A stretch of 24,109 nt of DNA from Acanthamoeba castellanii str. Neff. Lineage: Eukaryota; Discosea; Longamoebia; Acanthamoebidae. The notes below the pieces were generated by a model. That model was not told where the DNA came from and ran no database searches. It saw only the letters and a program-made list of their open reading frames with translations. This document shows, piece after piece, positions 20,614 to 24,109 of the stretch. The position numbers and the translations under genes were made by a program. Every line of letters starts with the position of its first letter. The first letter of the stretch is position 1. The stretch spans positions 452,661 through 476,769 of the forward strand of contig NW_004457618.1 in assembly GCF_000313135.1 (NCBI RefSeq), written 5' to 3'.

Positions 20614-21509
20614 CTTTTGTGTGCTGTGTTGTGTAGTTGAAGATGAAGATGGAAGATGAAGATGGAAGGAGCCGAAGTAGTTGTCGTTCGACGCTGGAAG
20701 TGAGATGGAGGAGCTGAAGAAGATTGAGCACTATGGGAAAGCAGTGAGATACTCACTGGCCCGCGTGAAGGAGTTGTTCGCTGGAAGAAGAGAGTGAATG
20801 AAGAGAAAGGCAGAAGCAGGCCTGTGTTTTATGCTCACCCAGCAAGCCCCACACGGCGGTGTCGCCTCTCGCCACGCCCAAAACGTCACCGCCTTGGCCA
20901 ACGTTGCACGCGTGGGCTCGTTCCAGCCGCATAGTTTCGAAATTTCACGGTTGAACACGGTGGCGACCCGGGGTGTTGAGCATCGGCCAATGGCGTGAAG
21001 GTGGAGGTCAAACCTGGGCGTGCGGGATGGTGGACCGGCACTTGTCAAGTTTCCCTTTGTTGGCAAGCCTGTACCACCAGCTACACAGCCGCAAGCCCCA
21101 AAAAGCGCCACTGAGTGCTCTGGTTCGGCGGTGTGCGGCGGGCGGCTGTGCTGGGGACTCACGGCCGAGTTTTCGTTGCTTGGCCACGCTTGGAGGGCAT
21201 GCCTGTGGGGGCGGGGGGGGGGGCAACACGTCTGTCCCTGCACAGTCAGTGGTGAACCGAGGCCACCCCAGCAACGTCAGGCAGCAAGGAACAAGCAGAT
21301 GAAGTTCGCACAAAGAGAAAGGGTGAGTGAAGAAGTGCCAAGGAGACACAAAACGCACACTGGGCGAGGTGATCCAGTCTTATGGCTTACAGATGAGGCC
21401 TCCATTTGACTTGGCGATCGCGGGTCTGTTTTACTATGTAACAAACAGTCTGGTGATTGTACACTCTTGCACAGTCTTGGCCAGCACTAACAAAAACACA
21501 TATTTGTAT
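20614..21509. other. Intergenic stretch without a supported gene
   Basis: About 900 bp between the kinase start and the F-box gene stop. It must include the kinase promoter and 5' UTR near 20614-20750. The open frames here (about 170 codons on minus, about 130 on plus) have no recognisable motifs, no splice-consistent continuation and an amino-acid mix typical of chance frames in GC-rich DNA. Single features are a G-run (21210-21221) and a CCAAT pentamer at 20987-20991. No tRNA-like or CRISPR-like structure was seen. Confidence 0.5.
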
Positions 21510-23263
21510 CTACATTTCCACTGCTGCTCCTTCACCGTCGCTATCCTCTCCTTCTTCATCATCGTATTCCTGCTCACTTTCATCCTCCTCCTCGTCGTCG
21601 TCGTTACCCTGGCTGCGCCTTTGCCCTCGGGCAGAGAACGGACCCTCGACCTTGACGAAGTGGGCGAACTCGTGCGCCTCGCGCAGGTCGGCATCGCTCG
21701 CGCACAGGTTGGCCAGCATCTCGAGCAGGTCGCGGTCGCGCGCCACCGAGGCCACATTCATGCAGGTCCGCATCGCGTCCCGCACGCCCGCCACCAGCCC
21801 GAACAGCCGCCGCCCGTGATTAGCCCGTTGCTCTCCGCCGCTAAGAGATAAGGTGCCAGTCGCGCTGGGCTTTGCTGCTTGTTGTCGACGGTACTCGGCG
21901 CACAGCACGGTCTTGATGTGAACGTAGGCGCGGAACAGGCCGGCTATGCCGGCGGCGTCGCGGTTCATGGTGGCCAAGACCATGGCCTGGCCCAGGTCGG
22001 CGCCGAAGGCCACCAGCGTCGTCACGGCGCCCGTGTGCCCGGACTTGGCCGCGCTGAGCAGCAATCGGCGGTCGGCCGCCAGCGTCGCGCGGATCACGCT
22101 CCCGGGTGTGAAGCGGGCCACGTCGCGCAGGAAGGCGGCCAGTAGCGGGGCGTGGTCGCCGTCGACCATCCACTCTACCGTGTGCGCGAGCCAGCTCGAC
22201 ATGCGCGCCTCGGACTCGCGGCGCTGGCGCTCGGCCAGGTCGCGCAGCGATTGGCGCAGGTCGGCGAAGGCCGCCTTGAGATGTCGCAGCACCAAGCTCG
22301 TCGAGCCGCGCCACGTTGTCGACGCAGATGTCGGTGCCGCTGCCGGTGTGGAATGTTGCCGACGTATTGGAATGTGAGGCGACGGTTCATGTGGCGAAGG
22401 CGCCGACGGCGTGGTAGAACGTGAAGGCGATGAGCCGCCGATGTGGCGGAGGTAGAGGGCGCGCCAGAGGGCATCGTCGTGGGCCAGGGCGCACCACTCG
22501 CGGGAGACCAGCGGTACGTTACGGAGAAGGGCCATAGGCTGCAGCATGGTGAACACGTGCAGCTTGACCTCGTCCGGAAGACACGAGAAGCCGGTGGCTT
22601 CTTCCACCACCGACGACGATGGTGGCGATGATGGCCTTGTGTGGCTGACAGGTCGTCGTGGCCTAGGCGCTCGCGCCTCCTCTTCGTTTTTGTCTTCGTC
22701 TTCGTTCTTCACGCGACATCGCTTCGCGTTTGCTGTTCGTTCTTCTTCGTTTTCGTTCTTCTCCCTGCCCGGCCGCTTGCGCTTATTGGCCGCGCTGGGC
22801 GAACGCCAGCTAGAGTTCGCGGCCAAGACGGTGATAGTCGACCTGTCCTGTTTATGGTTGCGACACACCAGAAATGTCCAGGGGTTAGTTACATGTTGCA
22901 TGCGAAAACTGCGCTGTGGTTGGCTGATTTTGTTGCCTAGGGCCAGGTGCCGGTTGCACCCAAGTTACAGAATGGGAGCAAAAAGCGATATTTACATCTA
23001 CACACGCAAAACAGTAAATAAGTAGCCGTTAGGTACCTGATCGGGCAGTGTGGCCAATTGTACGGGGTGGCCGGGTCGGCGACGCTGGCGATGGCCAGCC
23101 GCAGCATGTCGTCCCCGCATTCGGCGACCGTGATGGTCCACCGGCCCACCACGAACTCGCGGGTGTTCGCCGCCAGCGCTGACGCCGTTGAGGAATCGTT
23201 GTTCGACGACACTTTCGGCAGCCGGCAGTGGTCCGCGCTCCAGTCGTGTGTGGCCGCGAACAT
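21510..23263 (-). CDS. F-box protein with MATH-like N-terminus and ankyrin-like region
   Basis: Two exons (minus): 23263-23037 and 22908-21510 (an acceptor 15 nt earlier, exon from 22923, is equally in frame), 541 residues. The F-box is at about residues 182-233 (GFSCLPDEVKLHVF...VPLVSREWCALAHDDALWRALY) and would bind Skp1 in an SCF ubiquitin ligase. A helical region with ankyrin-like units (RRLLLSAAKSGHTGAVTTLVAFGAD, about 350-405) follows and may be the substrate side. The C-terminus is very acidic (DDDEEEDESEQEYDDEEGED). The first ~105 residues, spanning both exons, resemble a MATH/TRAF strand pattern (EFVVGRWTITV, DMLRLAIASV, SFRMQHVTNPW, STITVLAANSSW), which is weaker evidence. A Lys/Arg/Glu-rich linker between them could carry a nuclear signal (ANKRKRPGREK). 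If exon 1 is separate, the ATG at 22901 starts a 463-residue protein. Confidence 0.7.
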
Positions 23264-23856
23264 GGCGCTGTTTTGCTTCTCTTTTGTGTGTGGCAGCAAA
23301 GAGTTCGTGGTATTCGCCCGCGTGTGTTGTGCGGCGTGTGTTGTGCGGCGTGTGTGGTGGTTGTGCTGGGTGCGGGTGTTGCTGGTGGAGATGGTGCAAG
23401 CAAAGGCGAACGGAGGTAAGAGAAGTGCCCAAGAGCGGCCGACTTTATGGCTGTCTGCGGACATTGGTGTGACAGCCCGCACATGGTGCGGTCGCGTGAT
23501 ATCTGAATCGTCACGGTTGGTGGTTCACTAGTAAGCTGGCAGGGCTTGCTTAAAGGAGCCCAGCGGATTGGTTCTCACCAGGATCGCAGCTTTCGTTCGA
23601 TCATGCTCGCCGGAGTGCACCTTATCCTATGGAAATTTCGCAGGCAGGATCTTACTTTACTGGTCGACAAAAAGTGTGCTTTGACGCTGATAGGATGGGC
23701 TTAAAAAATTTCGACGAATCTATGATATGTGTCGACTTTAAGGCTCCGGTGTGGTGTTGCTGCGGAGTTGTTCGTTATCACAGTTTTACGGGGGCAAGCT
23801 GGGTATTGAAAAAGCCTAAAGAAAGGCAAGATTCATTTTTCCCACCAGGCACGCAC
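23264..23856. other. Upstream region of the F-box gene and unassigned DNA
   Basis: About 590 bp. Near 23317-23360 there is a twofold 15-nt GTGTTGTGCGGC-type repeat, likely in the F-box promoter or 5' UTR. From about 23600 to 23830 the sequence is noticeably richer in A/T than the coding DNA around it and has an 86-codon open frame on plus (23629-23889, Cys-Cys-Cys in the middle) with no family I recognise; it is not called as a gene. Confidence 0.4.
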
Positions 23857-24109
23857 CTACGACGTACGTCGTGTCCACCCGGCTTCTAGAGTCTGTTTTT
23901 GTGTTTTTTCAATGTATCTCTCGCCGTCTGGCTTGCAAGTCACACATTTGCCGATTCTCTCACCGTAGAAGCAGGCCGTGCACTCCTCTTTACCGGTGCG
24001 CACAGTGTGCGTGGAGGGCGGTACACATTTGCGGTGCACTCACCATATCTGGCGGCAAAGCAAGAGGATAGTGACCCGGCACCCTGCAGTCCTAAGGTGG
24101 TTGTTGAGG
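23857..24109 (-). CDS. Fragment of a possible Cys-rich protein (5' part off window)
   Basis: Read on minus, a frame gives SCFAARYG, then ECTACFYGERIGKCVTCKPDGERYIEK and ends at a stop near 23857. CxxC and CxxC-x-x-G-x-x-Y spacing recalls EGF-like, furin-like or ephrin-receptor-like Cys-rich repeats of extracellular proteins. To join the first piece to the second an intron is needed, from a strong GTGAGT donor near 24046 to an AG near 23998; phase is compatible. The beginning would lie beyond 24109. The 3' limit is a simple stop after TLEAGWTRRTS, which may itself be intron. Evidence is thin. Confidence 0.3.

Noticed and set aside
20731..21409. 170-codon minus and 130-codon plus frames in the spacer before the kinase
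   Set aside because: They have no motifs or signal peptide, many Cys/Trp/Pro as in chance frames, and no splice partners.

Overview
This is eukaryotic nuclear DNA. Coding parts are GC-rich with strongly GC-ending codons. Genes are packed closely and cut by many short introns that either are AT-rich or carry CA/GT-rich microsatellites. The protein set (LSM3, a WBP11-type splicing factor, N-terminal kinesin, ADF/cofilin, F-box protein, HIG1 protein, homoisocitrate dehydrogenase, saposin-like protein) and the very common GTAC 5' splice sites suggest a free-living amoebozoan of the Acanthamoeba type. That assignment is inference from style and content; no rRNA or other marker lies in the window.

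Layout: 1-2016 (-) is the 5' and middle part of a WBP11-like splicing factor running off the left edge. 2263-2640 (-) is a HIG1-domain mitochondrial protein, divergent from 2984-4350 (+), a secreted DsbA-like thioredoxin-fold protein. 4506-5245 (+) is a secreted saposin-type protein. 5385-6219 (-) is a KIAA1143/DUF4604-like nuclear protein. 6397-6948 (-) is an ADF/cofilin-domain protein. 7361-11899 (-) is a 16-exon N-terminal-motor kinesin. 12274-14303 (-) is a probable mitochondrial membrane protein that shares a 223-bp divergent promoter with 14527-16394 (+), homoisocitrate dehydrogenase (LYS12) of the alpha-aminoadipate lysine pathway. 16434-17773 (-) is an alpha/beta hydrolase that cannot be read without frame changes. 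17984-18618 (-) is LSM3. 18771-19531 (-) is a poorly resolved membrane protein. 19587-20613 (-) is a Ser/Thr kinase. 20614-21509 has no gene I can support. 21510-23263 (-) is an F-box protein with ankyrin-like and MATH-like parts. The right edge holds a fragment of a possible Cys-rich protein.

No operon-like system or mobile element was found. WBP11 and LSM3 act in mRNA splicing (LSM3 also in mRNA decay) and the KIAA1143-like protein is probably nuclear, but these genes are not adjacent. The most interesting signals are regulatory or structural. There is a near-perfect inverted pair of E2F-type sites upstream of the kinesin and a second E2F-type pair in the LYS12 divergent promoter. A stem-loop lies just before the LYS12 start. 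Other signals are a GC-AG intron in LYS12, a 9-bp-armed palindrome upstream of the cofilin gene, a Ser/Thr/Pro insertion inside the kinesin motor domain, microsatellites confined largely to introns, and several apparent frame changes (WBP11 Pro-rich region, hydrolase, membrane protein) that are either assembly errors or real decay.

Exon boundaries below were worked out by hand from reading frame, GT/AG signals and family similarity. They are internally phase-consistent unless an entry says otherwise.
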